DNA of 64,000 nt from CAVTLG01 sp963735495 (GCA_963735495.1 CAVTLG010000009.1:1178001-1242000); one strand, 5' to 3'; counted from the stretch's first letter, positions 42,183-51,912 are shown. A program made the numbers and translations. The notes: a model not told the origin generated them from the sequence alone.

Positions 42183-42599
42183 TCACAGACTCTTTTCAAA
42201 GAGAATATCTTGCGCACCCTGCCAAAGGACCAGCTGACCCAGTTCACGAAACTGCTCGGCTCCAGTGATGATGCTCAGGAAGTGATTGCCGGCCAGTTGC
42301 CCTACTTTGCTGGCAAAGCTGGCACTGCCATAGGGAAAGAGAATTTCGGTCTCGCTGAAGCCGCCGGGATAGAACAGGATCTGACCAGGACCAGGATGAC
42401 TGGTATGATTCTCGTAATCAACTCCCAAAGCAAATTCTCCCAGCGGTATCCAGGCAGCTTCGCCACTCCAGCGCGCATGAATGATTTTGTTGCGGAATGG
42501 TAGCAGCTTGCTAAAAGCTGCGCATGTTTTGGGCGCATCTTCCTCTTCCAGGCGTGCGGTAAACTCTAAGGAGCCAACAACGATACGTACGGTGTGCAT
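42183..42599 (-). CDS. DUF3830 family (cyclophilin-like fold) protein
   Basis: About 138 residues. The sequence FTARLEEEDAPKTCAAFSKLLPF ... ARWSGEAAWIPLG ... GQILFYPGGFSETEILFPYG ... GNHFLSIITG fits DUF3830, a cyclophilin-like family often encoded near amide, hydantoin or purine degradation genes. Its biochemical role is not established. A TTG at 42605 is nearer ideal spacing from AGGAGG, while ATG 42599 is the conventional choice. It lies about 120 bases below the xanthine dehydrogenase genes and is likely the last gene of the purine operon. Confidence 0.75.
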   Translation of the reverse strand: MHTVRIVVGSLEFTARLEEEDAPKTCAAFSKLLPFRNKIIHARWSGEAAWIPLGEFALGVDYENHTSHPGPGQILFYPGGFSETEILFPYGSASFASKVGQLAGNHFLSIITGAEQFRELGQLVLWQGAQDILFEKSL

Positions 42600-42725
42600 A
42601 AGCAATATTTCCTCCTGAAGTGTTCGGCAATCTGATGTTTTTTAGCATATCGGCCACATCTTAACTTGCTGATGTTGCGTTCTCCAGCTCAACAGCATAC
42701 GACATTGCCCATGAGCTCACAAATC

Positions 42726-44912
42726 TCAAAAATCACAATCGGTATTTGCGCGCTGCTGCGTGATAGCAGTTAGCACGCGCTCAGGTGTCATGGGCAATTG
42801 CGTGAGCCAGATACCAGCGGCGTCATAAATAGCACTGGCAACCGCAGGAGCAAAGGGTACCAACGGCATCTCAGCCATGCCACGCGCACCATAGGGTCCC
42901 TCAGGATCAGCCAGTTCGAGCACGATAGGGACTATGTCGATAGACATGTCGACGACGGTGGGCAACAGATATGCTCCTAAATGCGACGTCAGTATATGAC
43001 CATCCCGCATCTGAAAATGCTCCAGCAAGGTGTAGCCTAACGCCTGGGCGAGACAACCCTCTATCTGGCCCGTGACCTGCTGCATATTAATGGCTTTTCC
43101 AACATCATGCACGCTGATGACATGCAAGATCTGTACCTGGCCAGTCAGCAGATTGACTTCGAGTTCGACCGCCTGCGCGCTATAGCCATAACAGTAGTTG
43201 GGACGCGCACTATGACTGACAGGATCAAGCGCAGTAGTAGCAGGCGCGTGATAGTTAACCGTAGCGCTGGCTTGATAGTCATCGGTAAGGCTCCAACGTT
43301 CGCGCGCAGCCAGAGCGGCTTGTTTCACCGCATTGCCTGCCATAAAAGTCAGACGCGATGCCGAGGCACTGCCCGCGCTGGGTGCTTCACTACTATCATT
43401 ACAAATCATGGTTATTTGCGACAGCGACAAACCGAGCGCTTCTGCGACGATCTGACGCAGGGCAAGATGCGTACCCTGACCAACATCAGCCGCTCCAACA
43501 AGCACAACAGCTCGCTCCAACTCGGCTGCGCCATAGACTTCCACCGTCGCCGTAGACTGATCTGGATAGCCAAACGAGTAGCCAACATTTTTGATACCAC
43601 AGGCAATACCAATCCCCCGACGTATGTGAGGCGCTGGATGCTGACGTGGCTCACCATAACAGAGACGAGTACGGGCTTCCTCGATGCAGCGTTCCAGGAC
43701 CGGTAAGGCACTGACACCAGGTGGCAAGGGTTGTTGTGTGGGTTCAAGACTACCTTCGTGGTAAATGTTACGTCGCCGCATCTCAACGGGATCAAGCCCT
43801 AAAGCGTACGCCAGACGCGTCACCATCACTTCACAGGGATATTGCACCTGCGGCGCACCAAAACCACGGAATGCTCCACAAGGGATATTGTTCGTGTAGA
43901 CCGCATAGCCGTCAGCAGATATGTTGGGGATCTCGTAGCTGCCCGTGGCTAAAAGTGTGGCCGCCTTGACCACCTCGACACTCGTAGAAGCATATGCTCC
44001 ACCGTCTGCCAGCAGTTCAATCTTTGCCGCCGTAATTGTGCCATCCTTTTTTGCTCCCCAGCGACAATGGATAGTAAAGGGATGCCGCTTGTGATGGCCG
44101 ATGATGGATTCTTCACGTGTCCAGACCAGCGCGGTCGGACGCTGCAATTTCCAACTCGCTAAGGCCAGTAGATGCTGTATCGAGAGATCCTCGCGTCCTC
44201 CAAATGCTCCACCAATAGTGGCATAACGGATAACCACACGCTCTTCAGGCAATCGTAGCATTTGCGCGATCTGACGACGATCCTCGTGCAACCACTGTCC
44301 CGCCGTTTCGACGACAACACGTCCCTGCTCGTCGATAAAGGCAATACCGGATTCGGGCTGTAAAAAAGCATGCTCCTGCCAACCAGTGGAAAATGTGTCC
44401 TCAAGCACGATATCGGCCTCGGCTAGCGCACGAGTCGCATCACCTTTGCGAATAGGGAAGTGACAGAGCTGGTTGGTCCCAAGCTGTGGATGAAGCAGTG
44501 GCGCATCCGCAGACAGTGCTGCATGCGGGTCGGACACAATGGGCAGGTCCTCGTATGTGATAGCGACGAGCTGCGCACCGGCTCGCGCGGCCTGTCGGCT
44601 TTCTGCTGCCACCAGCGCTACTTTGTCCCCCTCGAAGCGCACGGTATCAGCACATAAGACCGGCTGGTCGGCATCAATCAAACCATAGGCGTTATAGGGT
44701 ACATCGCTCGCAGTTAAGACGGCTACGACGCCTGGATAGTGCAGGGCCGCACTGGTGTCGATAGCGCAAATACGTGCATGCGGTCGTCCCGCAAAGACCA
44801 CCTGTAGATGCAACATATCCGGTCGCACGAGGTCAGATGGATAACGGGCCGCACCTGTGACTTTGTCTAACGCGTCAGGGCGCGGTAGCGGCGCGCCAAT
44901 GAGACTACTCAT
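42726..44912 (-). CDS. xdhA: Xanthine dehydrogenase, molybdenum-binding subunit
   Basis: About 728 residues from ATG 44912. It contains GGAFGGRED, CGAFRGFGAPQ and VGQGTHLALRQIVAEALG molybdopterin-contact motifs, plus GARGMAEMPLVPFAPA near the C-terminus, whose Glu matches the catalytic base position. It hydroxylates hypoxanthine/xanthine to urate at the Mo centre. The start overlaps the end of the upstream FAD/FeS gene by 8 bases (GGAGG 8 bases before), so translation is coupled. The open frame upstream of 44912 is only overlap. The xanthine substrate is inferred from the urate-degrading genes in the same operon. Symbol is functional, as naming varies. Confidence 0.88.
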   Translation of the reverse strand: MSSLIGAPLPRPDALDKVTGAARYPSDLVRPDMLHLQVVFAGRPHARICAIDTSAALHYPGVVAVLTASDVPYNAYGLIDADQPVLCADTVRFEGDKVALVAAESRQAARAGAQLVAITYEDLPIVSDPHAALSADAPLLHPQLGTNQLCHFPIRKGDATRALAEADIVLEDTFSTGWQEHAFLQPESGIAFIDEQGRVVVETAGQWLHEDRRQIAQMLRLPEERVVIRYATIGGAFGGREDLSIQHLLALASWKLQRPTALVWTREESIIGHHKRHPFTIHCRWGAKKDGTITAAKIELLADGGAYASTSVEVVKAATLLATGSYEIPNISADGYAVYTNNIPCGAFRGFGAPQVQYPCEVMVTRLAYALGLDPVEMRRRNIYHEGSLEPTQQPLPPGVSALPVLERCIEEARTRLCYGEPRQHPAPHIRRGIGIACGIKNVGYSFGYPDQSTATVEVYGAAELERAVVLVGAADVGQGTHLALRQIVAEALGLSLSQITMICNDSSEAPSAGSASASRLTFMAGNAVKQAALAARERWSLTDDYQASATVNYHAPATTALDPVSHSARPNYCYGYSAQAVELEVNLLTGQVQILHVISVHDVGKAINMQQVTGQIEGCLAQALGYTLLEHFQMRDGHILTSHLGAYLLPTVVDMSIDIVPIVLELADPEGPYGARGMAEMPLVPFAPAVASAIYDAAGIWLTQLPMTPERVLTAITQQRANTDCDF

Positions 44913-46305
44913 AATGACCACCTCCGACGCTTTGTACAGCATCCAGGATCTTGCGATAGCCAGTGCAACGGCAGATATTGCCACTCAGACCAACCTGAAT
45001 CTGGTCCAGCGTAGGCTGAGGATGCTCGGCGAGCAGTCTGGCTCCAGCCATTAACATGCCAGGGATACAAAAACCACACTGCACCGCCGCATGGTCGATA
45101 AAGGCTTGCTGCAACGGATGCAGTTGTGTCACCTGCGATAGGCCCTCTATGGTTGTAATCGCAGCTCCATGAGCCTGCGCAGCCGGTACCAGGCAAGCCA
45201 TCACAGCCTGTCCATCCAGCCAGACCGTACATGCGCCACATTCACCCTCCGCACAGCCTTCCTTGGTTCCTGTCAATCCAACATCCTCACGCAATACGTT
45301 GAGCAGGGTCTTGCATTGTGCGTCACGCAGGTGATAAGACGTTCCATTGATGGTTGTATCAATACCATCAGTGAAATACGCAGGGTGTTCATCTGCCGGA
45401 CTGCTATTACCTGTATCCAGCAGTACTGGTTCGTCTAGCCAGCCGGCACGTTCGGTGCCAGCGGCGAGGCGCTGCAAACTCTGAGCAACAATGACGGAAA
45501 GTGTGGTCAGGCGATAAGCGATGGACGCTCGGATATCGTCGATAGGCTGCGCATCTTCAGTCGCCAGGCGTCCCGCTTCCGCACAGACATGCTCATCAAG
45601 ACGCTGACCTTTGAGATAGTGCTCCGCACGACTGGCACGCACGACAGTAGGCGCGACACTGCCAAGCGTGATACGCGCATCATCGACATATTCACCAGTA
45701 AAAGTCAGAACCATAGCGGTACTGACAACAGAGTAGGCATGTACCCTGCGTAAGCCTAATGTTGCGAACAAGCCACGCTGGTCACTTGTTAAGGCTGGAA
45801 TACGGATTTCACGCAGGAGTTCATCCGCTTGACGAAGCGTATGTCGTACGTCGGTATAAAAAGTTTGCAACGGCACGGTACGCTCGCCCGCGTGACTGAG
45901 TAGTACAAGTTCCGCGTTGAGCGCCATCAGTGGGGCAATGGCATCATTCGCAGGCGAAGCGGTCAGCAGATTACCCGCGATGGTCGCACGTGTACGGATC
46001 GCGGGTGCCGCGATAAAACAACAGGCTTGCACCAGTGGCCACGCGTACTGCTGGCAGAGCGGAGAGATGATTACGTCGTTATGGGTCGCCAGCGCACCAA
46101 GCGCGAGCACATCTCCCTCCTGACGCACATATTTCAAGTCGCGTACAGCACTGATGTCGATCAGCGTCGTGGTTGGATTGATGCCATTGCGTAATTCCAC
46201 CAATACGTCGGTTCCACCAGCAACGATGCGGGCTTGCTCCCCATAGTGGTGTAGCAAATCTAATACCTCTGCGAGGTCAGCGGGGCGTAGATAGGTTTGC
46301 CACAT
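44905..46305 (-). CDS. Xanthine dehydrogenase, fused FAD-binding and [2Fe-2S] subunit
   Basis: 466 residues. The first 290 or so form a CoxM/XdhB-like FAD domain (ARIVAGGTDVLVELRNG, RTRATIAGNLLTASPANDAIAPLMAL). The last 160 form a CoxS/XdhC-like double [2Fe-2S] domain with EGCAEGECGACTVWLDG...ACL and QCGFCIPGM...NICRCTGY. The order FAD then FeS is the reverse of eukaryotic XDH and differs from the usual separate small subunits. AAAGGAGG precedes ATG 46305. A TnpB element begins only 25 bases upstream, between this gene and allB. Confidence 0.9.
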   Translation of the reverse strand: MWQTYLRPADLAEVLDLLHHYGEQARIVAGGTDVLVELRNGINPTTTLIDISAVRDLKYVRQEGDVLALGALATHNDVIISPLCQQYAWPLVQACCFIAAPAIRTRATIAGNLLTASPANDAIAPLMALNAELVLLSHAGERTVPLQTFYTDVRHTLRQADELLREIRIPALTSDQRGLFATLGLRRVHAYSVVSTAMVLTFTGEYVDDARITLGSVAPTVVRASRAEHYLKGQRLDEHVCAEAGRLATEDAQPIDDIRASIAYRLTTLSVIVAQSLQRLAAGTERAGWLDEPVLLDTGNSSPADEHPAYFTDGIDTTINGTSYHLRDAQCKTLLNVLREDVGLTGTKEGCAEGECGACTVWLDGQAVMACLVPAAQAHGAAITTIEGLSQVTQLHPLQQAFIDHAAVQCGFCIPGMLMAGARLLAEHPQPTLDQIQVGLSGNICRCTGYRKILDAVQSVGGGHYE

Positions 46306-46491
46306 AGATGCCTCCTTTCCAAACTATTACAGTCAACGGCCCAGAAAGCCTCCGTCATTCATGCGGGGGATGAATGGGCTTACCTTATCTGGGGCTTGGG
46401 CACAGGGGTACGCGTTTTCTGACGAAATGTTCATTTCACCTCTCCTCTATGAATATTTTTTTATTGACAGATGTAGTAGGATAGACGCATA

Positions 46492-46571
46492 TCCTCTTAA
46501 ACCGTCAGAACCTCTAAGACCGTCAGAAACGAGGCTGTCGCCTCTAGCTACGCTCATCTGACGGAGCAGAG
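46492..46571 (+). repeat. Left-end branched hairpin of TnpB element 1
   Basis: CCTCTAAGACCGTCAGA pairs with TCTGACGGAGCAGAGG around GAGGC-TGTC-GCCTC. A partial duplicate of the 5' arm lies directly upstream (CCTCTTAAACCGTCAGAA). Confidence 0.8.
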
Positions 46572-46595
46572 GTATTCTTGATAGGAGCGCAGAGC

Positions 46596-47780
46596 ATGCT
46601 GACCTACGAGTACAAACTTGCTGGCACCAAAGCGCAATACGCTGCCATTGACGAAGCCATACGCACAACGCAGTTCATCCGCAACAAGTGCCTGCGCCTG
46701 TGGATGGATACGCGTGGGATCAGCAAGAATGATCTCCAGTGCTATTGTGCCGTGCTTGCCAAAGCGTTCTCCTTCGCCAACCATCTCAACTCCCAAGCCC
46801 GTCAAGCCAGTGCGGATCGCGCCTGGTTTGCCATCGCTCGCTTCTATGAGCACTGCAAAGCCAAGAAACCTGGCAAGAAGGGCTACCCACGTTTCCAGAA
46901 AGACAACCGCTCTGTGGAGTACAAGCAGACCGGTTGGAAACTTGAGCCTGATGGCAGGCACCTCACCTTCACGGATGGCTGTGAGATTGGTTGCCTGCGC
47001 CTGGTCGGCAATCCAGGTCAACGCATTGCCCACTTCCCCGTGCAGGAAATCAAACGGGTTCGTCTGGTTCATCGGGCAGACGGCTACTATTGCCAGTTCT
47101 CGCTCGATGCCATACGCAAAGTTGAGCACAGACCCACACAGAAGCACGTCGGCATTGATATCGGTCTGAAAGCCTACACCACCGACTCTGACGGCAAGAC
47201 CGTTGAGAATCCCCGCTTCTATCGCAAAGCGGAGAAGAAGCTGAAGCGTCTTCACCGACGACACGCTCGCAAACAAAAGACATCGTCCAACCGCAAAAAG
47301 GCACAACGGCAGTTGGCAAAAGGCTCCTTGAAGGTGCAAAGGCAGCGTGAAGATTTCGCCCGCAAACAGGCGAACGCGCTGGTCTCGTCTCGCGACTTGA
47401 TTGCCTTTGAAGACCTCAAGATCGCCAATCTGGTCAAGAACAAACATCTCTCCAAGAGTATTCACGATGCAGGTTGGGGCATCTTCCTGAACTGGGTCAA
47501 GGTCTATGGGGCGATGCATGACATCCCTGTCATCGCGGTCACTCCCCATTTCACCAGCCAGGATTGTAGTGGCTGTGGCACACGGGTGAAGAAAAGCTTG
47601 AGTGTGCGTACCCATATCTGTCCCTCCTGTGGTCTGGTGCTGGACCGCGATGAAAACGCGGCCCGCAATATCCTCGAAAAAGCGGTCAGTACCGTGGGGC
47701 ACACGGCAACTGGTACTCGTAACCCTCTGAAACAGTCAGAAACGCCGCGAGCGCGTCTAGCCTTCGGCTCATCTGACTGA
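46596..47780 (+). CDS. tnpB: TnpB, RNA-guided nuclease-like protein (intact)
   Basis: 394 residues from ATG 46596 (AGGAG about 10 bases upstream; a TTG at 46578 is less likely). OrfB helix-turn-helix N-terminus (AIRTTQFIRNKCLRLW). RuvC acidic residues in GIDIG (near 188), AFEDLK (near 271) and DRDENAARN (near 352). Zinc ribbon CSGC...CPSC (about 324-345). All catalytic positions are present. The last codons lie inside the right-end hairpin, as is usual where the guide (omega/re) RNA overlaps the 3' end. Expected activity: DNA cleavage next to a TTAC motif. Confidence 0.92.
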   Translation: MLTYEYKLAGTKAQYAAIDEAIRTTQFIRNKCLRLWMDTRGISKNDLQCYCAVLAKAFSFANHLNSQARQASADRAWFAIARFYEHCKAKKPGKKGYPRFQKDNRSVEYKQTGWKLEPDGRHLTFTDGCEIGCLRLVGNPGQRIAHFPVQEIKRVRLVHRADGYYCQFSLDAIRKVEHRPTQKHVGIDIGLKAYTTDSDGKTVENPRFYRKAEKKLKRLHRRHARKQKTSSNRKKAQRQLAKGSLKVQRQREDFARKQANALVSSRDLIAFEDLKIANLVKNKHLSKSIHDAGWGIFLNWVKVYGAMHDIPVIAVTPHFTSQDCSGCGTRVKKSLSVRTHICPSCGLVLDRDENAARNILEKAVSTVGHTATGTRNPLKQSETPRARLAFGSSD

Positions 47781-47902
47781 GAGGAGGAAGAGTGCGAACG
47801 CTTCTGGACAGAAGACCGCTACGCGCCGTTCCGCAAGGGCGACGAGCACGTCATCTGGTTGAAGGAAGAACCCCCGTGCATGCATGCCGGGGAGTGTCAG
47901 GA
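47722..47902 (+). ncRNA. Putative omega/reRNA scaffold at the right end of TnpB element 1
   Basis: The stretch from the branched hairpin to the element end is retained in both TnpB copies, including about 120 non-coding bases after the stop (GAACGCTTCTGGACAGAAGA..., CCGGGGAGTGTCAGGA). By analogy with known IS605 systems the guide would begin at the element boundary. Transcription was not shown. Confidence 0.5.
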
Positions 47903-47942
47903 CTTGTGAGCGTATAATGGTTGCTTTACCCTCACGAGATAG

Positions 47943-49307
47943 CTATACAATATCCTGGGTGGGTGCGATTAAACGACCAATCGGTGTGGGATTAAATACC
48001 CCATCCTGAAAGACAGTAGTACCGCGCACAAGCGTACGTCGAATACGTCCTTGTAGCGCTCTCCCTGCATATGGACTGTGCTGATGACGATAATAGAGAT
48101 CCCGCTCGTGTAATGTTCCATGAGCAGCAAGATCAATGAGAACCAGGTCCGCATCGGCTCCAATAGCGATGCGACCCTTGCTCGCTCCAAGCTTAAAACG
48201 CCAGGCAATGTATTCGGAGGTCATGGAAACAATTGCCGACAATGCTAGCTGGCGCTTGTGATAGCCCTCCGTCAATAATAATGGCAGCAGCGATTGACAG
48301 CCAGATATGCCTCCCCAGACCTGGAAGAAGTTGGCGGCGGATTTCATCGACGCTGGTGCCGGTGAATGGTCCGATGTGACCATCGAGACATTTCCGGCGA
48401 ACAGTTGTTGCCAGAGCAGCTCCTGCTCTTCCTGCGTGCGCAATGGCGGCGCACACTTGGCAATAGCGCCCAGTCTTTCTACGTCATCCTCCGTGAGCAC
48501 GAGGTAATGGGTACATGTTTCACAGCTCACATCGACGCCGCGTGCGCGCGCCTCCGCGACCATGATAATGCCACGCCCACTACTCACATGGACTATATGA
48601 AGAGCACAGCCGGTTTCTTGCGCAAATAAGATGGCGCGCTCAATGGCCTCAAGCTCGGCAATGACTGGTCGCGAGGCCAGGTAATCACGAATGCCTGTGC
48701 GACCCTGGTCCTGCGCACGACGTGCCAGTGCGCTGGTAATCTGCTCACTTTCCGCGTGCACAGCTACTATTTTGCCCAGGCGCGCCGCACACTGCATACC
48801 TTCATAGAGCGTCACATCGTCAACCGCCGTAAAATCTTCAATGCCGCTGTTGCTCATAAAAGCTTTAAAGCCGATGACACCGCGCTGCGCTAGCTCCTCA
48901 AGATGCGCAAGATTGCCGGGTACCAGCCCTCCCCATAAGGCAAAATCAACCAGCGAGTTGTGCTGAGCGGCCTGACATTTGAGGTCGAAGCTGGCAGCAT
49001 CTAGCGTGGGCGGTGAGGCGTTGAGCGGCATATCGAAAAAAGCGGTGCTACCGCCAGCAGCGAGCGCGCGCGTTCCCGTGGCAAAGCCTTCCCAGTCCGT
49101 ACGTCCGGGCTCGTTAAAATGCACGTGTGCATCAATGACACCAGGAAAAATGTGTAGACCCTCGGCGGCAATCTCCTCTTTACGCGTCCCTACAAGGTCA
49201 GGCGCGATAGCGACAATGCGACCCTCAGCTAGCGCGAGGTCCAACTGTGTCACGCCTGCCGTTGTCACCACTGCGCCGTTGCGTATAATCAGGTCGTACA
49301 AGCTCAT
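47943..49307 (-). CDS. allB: Allantoinase
   Basis: 454 residues, cyclic amidohydrolase. GVIDAHVHFNEPGRTDWEGF gives the first metal histidines, GFKAFMSNSG carries the carboxylated Lys, VHAESE and ALHIVHVSSG the next histidines, and VTSDHSPAP the catalytic Asp. C-terminal IAIGADADLVLIDL is standard. It opens allantoin to allantoate. It lies 44 bases below allC on the same strand. The TnpB element follows 40 bases after its stop. Confidence 0.93.
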   Translation of the reverse strand: MSLYDLIIRNGAVVTTAGVTQLDLALAEGRIVAIAPDLVGTRKEEIAAEGLHIFPGVIDAHVHFNEPGRTDWEGFATGTRALAAGGSTAFFDMPLNASPPTLDAASFDLKCQAAQHNSLVDFALWGGLVPGNLAHLEELAQRGVIGFKAFMSNSGIEDFTAVDDVTLYEGMQCAARLGKIVAVHAESEQITSALARRAQDQGRTGIRDYLASRPVIAELEAIERAILFAQETGCALHIVHVSSGRGIIMVAEARARGVDVSCETCTHYLVLTEDDVERLGAIAKCAPPLRTQEEQELLWQQLFAGNVSMVTSDHSPAPASMKSAANFFQVWGGISGCQSLLPLLLTEGYHKRQLALSAIVSMTSEYIAWRFKLGASKGRIAIGADADLVLIDLAAHGTLHERDLYYRHQHSPYAGRALQGRIRRTLVRGTTVFQDGVFNPTPIGRLIAPTQDIV

Positions 49308-49351
49308 AAACTATCCTCGCAGTTTGGCATATAAAGCGTACAAAAAGGCTC

Positions 49352-50596
49352 CTATGCCAGCAGTTGGAGAAATTGCTCCAGGACCTGAATGGCAGATGCG
49401 ACGTCCTCGACGCTCACTGCTTCGTCAGGATGGTGACTGATGCCACCACGACAACGCACAAAGAGCATGGCGATATCGGTGAGATCACTCAACGCTACGC
49501 CATCGTGTCCGGCACCACTGGGAAAGAGGGCGGATGGATAACCTACTGCGGCCAGCGCTCGCTGTAGTACGCTCACAAGATGGGGCGAACACGCTACTGT
49601 ACGGCTCTCCTGCACATCCTGCCAACTATAGGTAATATGACGCCGTTCGCTCAGTTGCATTGCCTGTTGTTGGAAAGCATCACATGCCTGCTTACGCAGT
49701 GTGTCGTTCTGGTGCCGCACATCCAGGGTCAGCGAGACGTGCCCGGGGATAACATTGCTTGCGCCAGGCAGTACTGTCACCTGCCCAACCGTGGCAACCA
49801 GTCCCGGCAGATCTCGTGCATAGGTCTCAACAGCCAGGATGAACTCTGCTGCGGCACTCAGCGCATCATGGCGCAATGACATGGGCACAGTCCCAGCATG
49901 CCCGGCCTCTCCCGTGAAAGTGACCAGAACACGACTCTGGCCCGCAATTGCAGAAACGACCGCCAGGGGGAGATTGCGCGATTCCAGAACCGGCCCCTGC
50001 TCGATATGCACCTCACAGTAACCTGACAGGTCAGCCGCTCGCCAGTTGGCACGCTGCAAACCCTCTGGCTCTGGATCACCACCAAAAGCGCGAATCGCAT
50101 CGGCCATACTGATACCATCAGCGTCAGTTAAAAGCAGCGCATCAGGATCGAAGGTTCCAGCCGCCGCCTTGCTCCCAAGATAGGCACGATGGTAACGCAG
50201 ACCCTCCTCACCGGTAAAAGCAACCAATTCGATGGCAAATGGCAGACGCTGATGACGATCACGCAAACGTTCGATACAGGCAAGCGCGACCATGACGCCA
50301 AGCGGCCCATCGTATTTGCCAGCATCCCGCACCGAATCGAGGTGCGAACCAAGCAGAAAGGTTTTCGCCTCCGCGTGATCAGCCTCGTAGCGTCCAAGCA
50401 GGTTGCCGATCTCGTCAGAACGGACGCTCATACCAGCGGCACGCATCCATGTCGCCACAGCTTCGTTTGCCTGCTTCAATGCCTGCGAGGCAAAACGCCG
50501 CGTGAGACATCCAGGCTCTTCACTGAAATGTGCCAGGATATCACAACGCTTCATGACCGTCTGAGCAGACGCGGCAAGCGGTATCGTTGAGTTCAT
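49352..50596 (-). CDS. allC: Allantoate amidohydrolase (M20 family)
   Basis: 414 residues. GSHLDSVRDAGKYDGPLGVMVAL holds the metal His and Asp, FTGEEGLRY the catalytic Glu, VEIHIEQGP-like EVHIEQGPVLES and FPSGAGHDGVALSDL the later metal site, as in AllC and N-carbamoyl amino acid hydrolases. The neighbours make allantoate the likely substrate (to ureidoglycine/ureidoglycolate and ammonia). GAGGGAG precedes ATG 50596, and only 3 bases separate it from the HIU hydrolase stop. Confidence 0.9.
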   Translation of the reverse strand: MNSTIPLAASAQTVMKRCDILAHFSEEPGCLTRRFASQALKQANEAVATWMRAAGMSVRSDEIGNLLGRYEADHAEAKTFLLGSHLDSVRDAGKYDGPLGVMVALACIERLRDRHQRLPFAIELVAFTGEEGLRYHRAYLGSKAAAGTFDPDALLLTDADGISMADAIRAFGGDPEPEGLQRANWRAADLSGYCEVHIEQGPVLESRNLPLAVVSAIAGQSRVLVTFTGEAGHAGTVPMSLRHDALSAAAEFILAVETYARDLPGLVATVGQVTVLPGASNVIPGHVSLTLDVRHQNDTLRKQACDAFQQQAMQLSERRHITYSWQDVQESRTVACSPHLVSVLQRALAAVGYPSALFPSGAGHDGVALSDLTDIAMLFVRCRGGISHHPDEAVSVEDVASAIQVLEQFLQLLA

Positions 50597-50599
50597 AAG

Positions 50600-50959
50600 C
50601 TAGCTCCCTCGATAGGTACTGTAGGCCCAGGGCGAGACCAGTAACGGGACATGGTAATGCGCAGTGGCATCAGCAATACTAAAACGAACGGGTACAATGT
50701 CGAGAAAAGGCGGCGTCGCGGTCGCCATGGATTGTGCAGAGAAATAGGCGGCAACGGCAAAATGCAGTTCATAGGTGCCAACGGCCAGTTCTTCCGCGCT
50801 GAGCAATGGTGCCTCGGTACGCCCATTCGACATGGTGCGCACGGTTTTTAAGAGCGTACGCTCACCGTCCAGCGCCAGACGCCAGAGTTGGATCGTCATA
50901 TGCGCAGCAGGACAACCCTGTGTGGTATCTAAGACATGCGTGGTAAGTTGACCCAGCAT
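50600..50959 (-). CDS. hiuH: 5-hydroxyisourate hydrolase (transthyretin-like)
   Basis: 119 residues. Starts LTTHVLDTTQGCPAAHMTIQLW (catalytic His), contains the SNGRTEAPLL region with its Arg, and ends PWAYSTYRGS, the hallmark YRG[ST] C-terminus of HIU hydrolases. Hydrolyses the urate oxidase product to OHCU. Its ribosome-binding site GGGGAG overlaps the urate oxidase stop region. Confidence 0.95.
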   Translation of the reverse strand: MLGQLTTHVLDTTQGCPAAHMTIQLWRLALDGERTLLKTVRTMSNGRTEAPLLSAEELAVGTYELHFAVAAYFSAQSMATATPPFLDIVPVRFSIADATAHYHVPLLVSPWAYSTYRGS

Positions 50960-50970
50960 AAGCTTCTCCC

Positions 50971-51912
50971 CTACGCGTCTCGACTGACCGTGAGCTTAAT
51001 AAGACCATACGCCGAGAAAGGATCACTATATACCTTCAGTTTTTCATCAGCGGTGGAAGCGGCGACCAGGTCCCGCGTGCGATTATAGGACTCAAACGAG
51101 ACTTCGGCAAGCTGCGGAAAACGGTCGAGCAGGCGACTGCCCATCTCGTGGACAAGATGCTGGATAAATTCGCTGACAAACTCATGGAAAACAACCTGGA
51201 TCACATCACGCACCTGCTCGGCAGGCACATACGATGAGTGGTCAGGAGCCAGCAACGCCGTGCTATCAGCATATTTCCAGTAGACATCGAGATAAATAAA
51301 CAGCGGACGGTCAACGCGTTCCTGTAAAGTAGTATACTCGTCGCGCACAAACTGCGTGAAAGCACTGCCCGTCACTTTGAATAACTCCAGATTGAGGCGA
51401 CCACAACGATGGGCCGAGAGCACGATCTGGTCATCATCACGCGTGAAGTCTAACGTAGCAATAGCATAGTCACCATGAGAACGCGCAAATAAGACGGCGC
51501 TGTCCCCAAAGGTCGCAGGAGTTTGCTGCGGGACCTGAGCAGGCGTGAAGGGAAGTTCTCTGGCGGTCAGGCGCAAACTCTCCATCTGCGCATAGGTGGA
51601 TAGGAAGAAGTGTCCTAAATGGTCAAGAAAACCTTCGAGAGTCGCGCCGGCGAACTCTAATCCCTGGCGCAAGACGATGTTTTTCATACTATCAGTGGCC
51701 ACAACGTTGGTGTTATCTCCCCGTGTATAAGCCGGGAGAAAATTGTTGCCGAAGACCTCAACATCGACCTCAAAGGCCAAAAGAGTATTCTCACGACCAA
51801 TAAAGGCTGATTCAGGAATGGGTTTTATGCCGGTTAGAGGATGGGCATAGACGCGATAGACAGGCACACGCGCCTTGCCATAACTGATGGAGAACTTGTT
51901 TGTGGCGCTCAT
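50971..51912 (-). CDS. Urate oxidase (uricase)
   Basis: 313 residues from ATG 51912 (AAAGGGGGAGC upstream), composed of two T-fold domains. ISYGKARVPVYR supplies the catalytic Lys; TRGDNTNVVATDSMKNI gives the Thr and Asp of the active site and the uricase signature. It oxidises urate to 5-hydroxyisourate without cofactor. No OHCU decarboxylase domain is fused, unlike Bacillus PucL; that activity is encoded by the gene just upstream. Confidence 0.94.
   Translation of the reverse strand: MSATNKFSISYGKARVPVYRVYAHPLTGIKPIPESAFIGRENTLLAFEVDVEVFGNNFLPAYTRGDNTNVVATDSMKNIVLRQGLEFAGATLEGFLDHLGHFFLSTYAQMESLRLTARELPFTPAQVPQQTPATFGDSAVLFARSHGDYAIATLDFTRDDDQIVLSAHRCGRLNLELFKVTGSAFTQFVRDEYTTLQERVDRPLFIYLDVYWKYADSTALLAPDHSSYVPAEQVRDVIQVVFHEFVSEFIQHLVHEMGSRLLDRFPQLAEVSFESYNRTRDLVAASTADEKLKVYSDPFSAYGLIKLTVSRDA

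Larger units (their letters stand above)
46331..47902 (+). mobile_element. TnpB-only IS200/IS605-type element, copy 1
   Basis: Ends were set by comparison with copy 2 (58765-60337). The left end follows TTAC (46327-46330) and starts AGTCAACGG; the right end falls within TGTCAGGA (47900-47902). It has a left-end hairpin CATTCAT...ATGAATG, a branched hairpin before tnpB and another at its 3' end. No tnpA, so movement must depend on a Y1 transposase elsewhere. There is no target duplication, as expected for this class. It sits inside the purine operon, opposite in direction. Confidence 0.9.

Noticed and set aside
46554..47702. 382-codon frame opposite tnpB
   Set aside because: Antisense of an intact nuclease gene with conserved residues in the sense frame.
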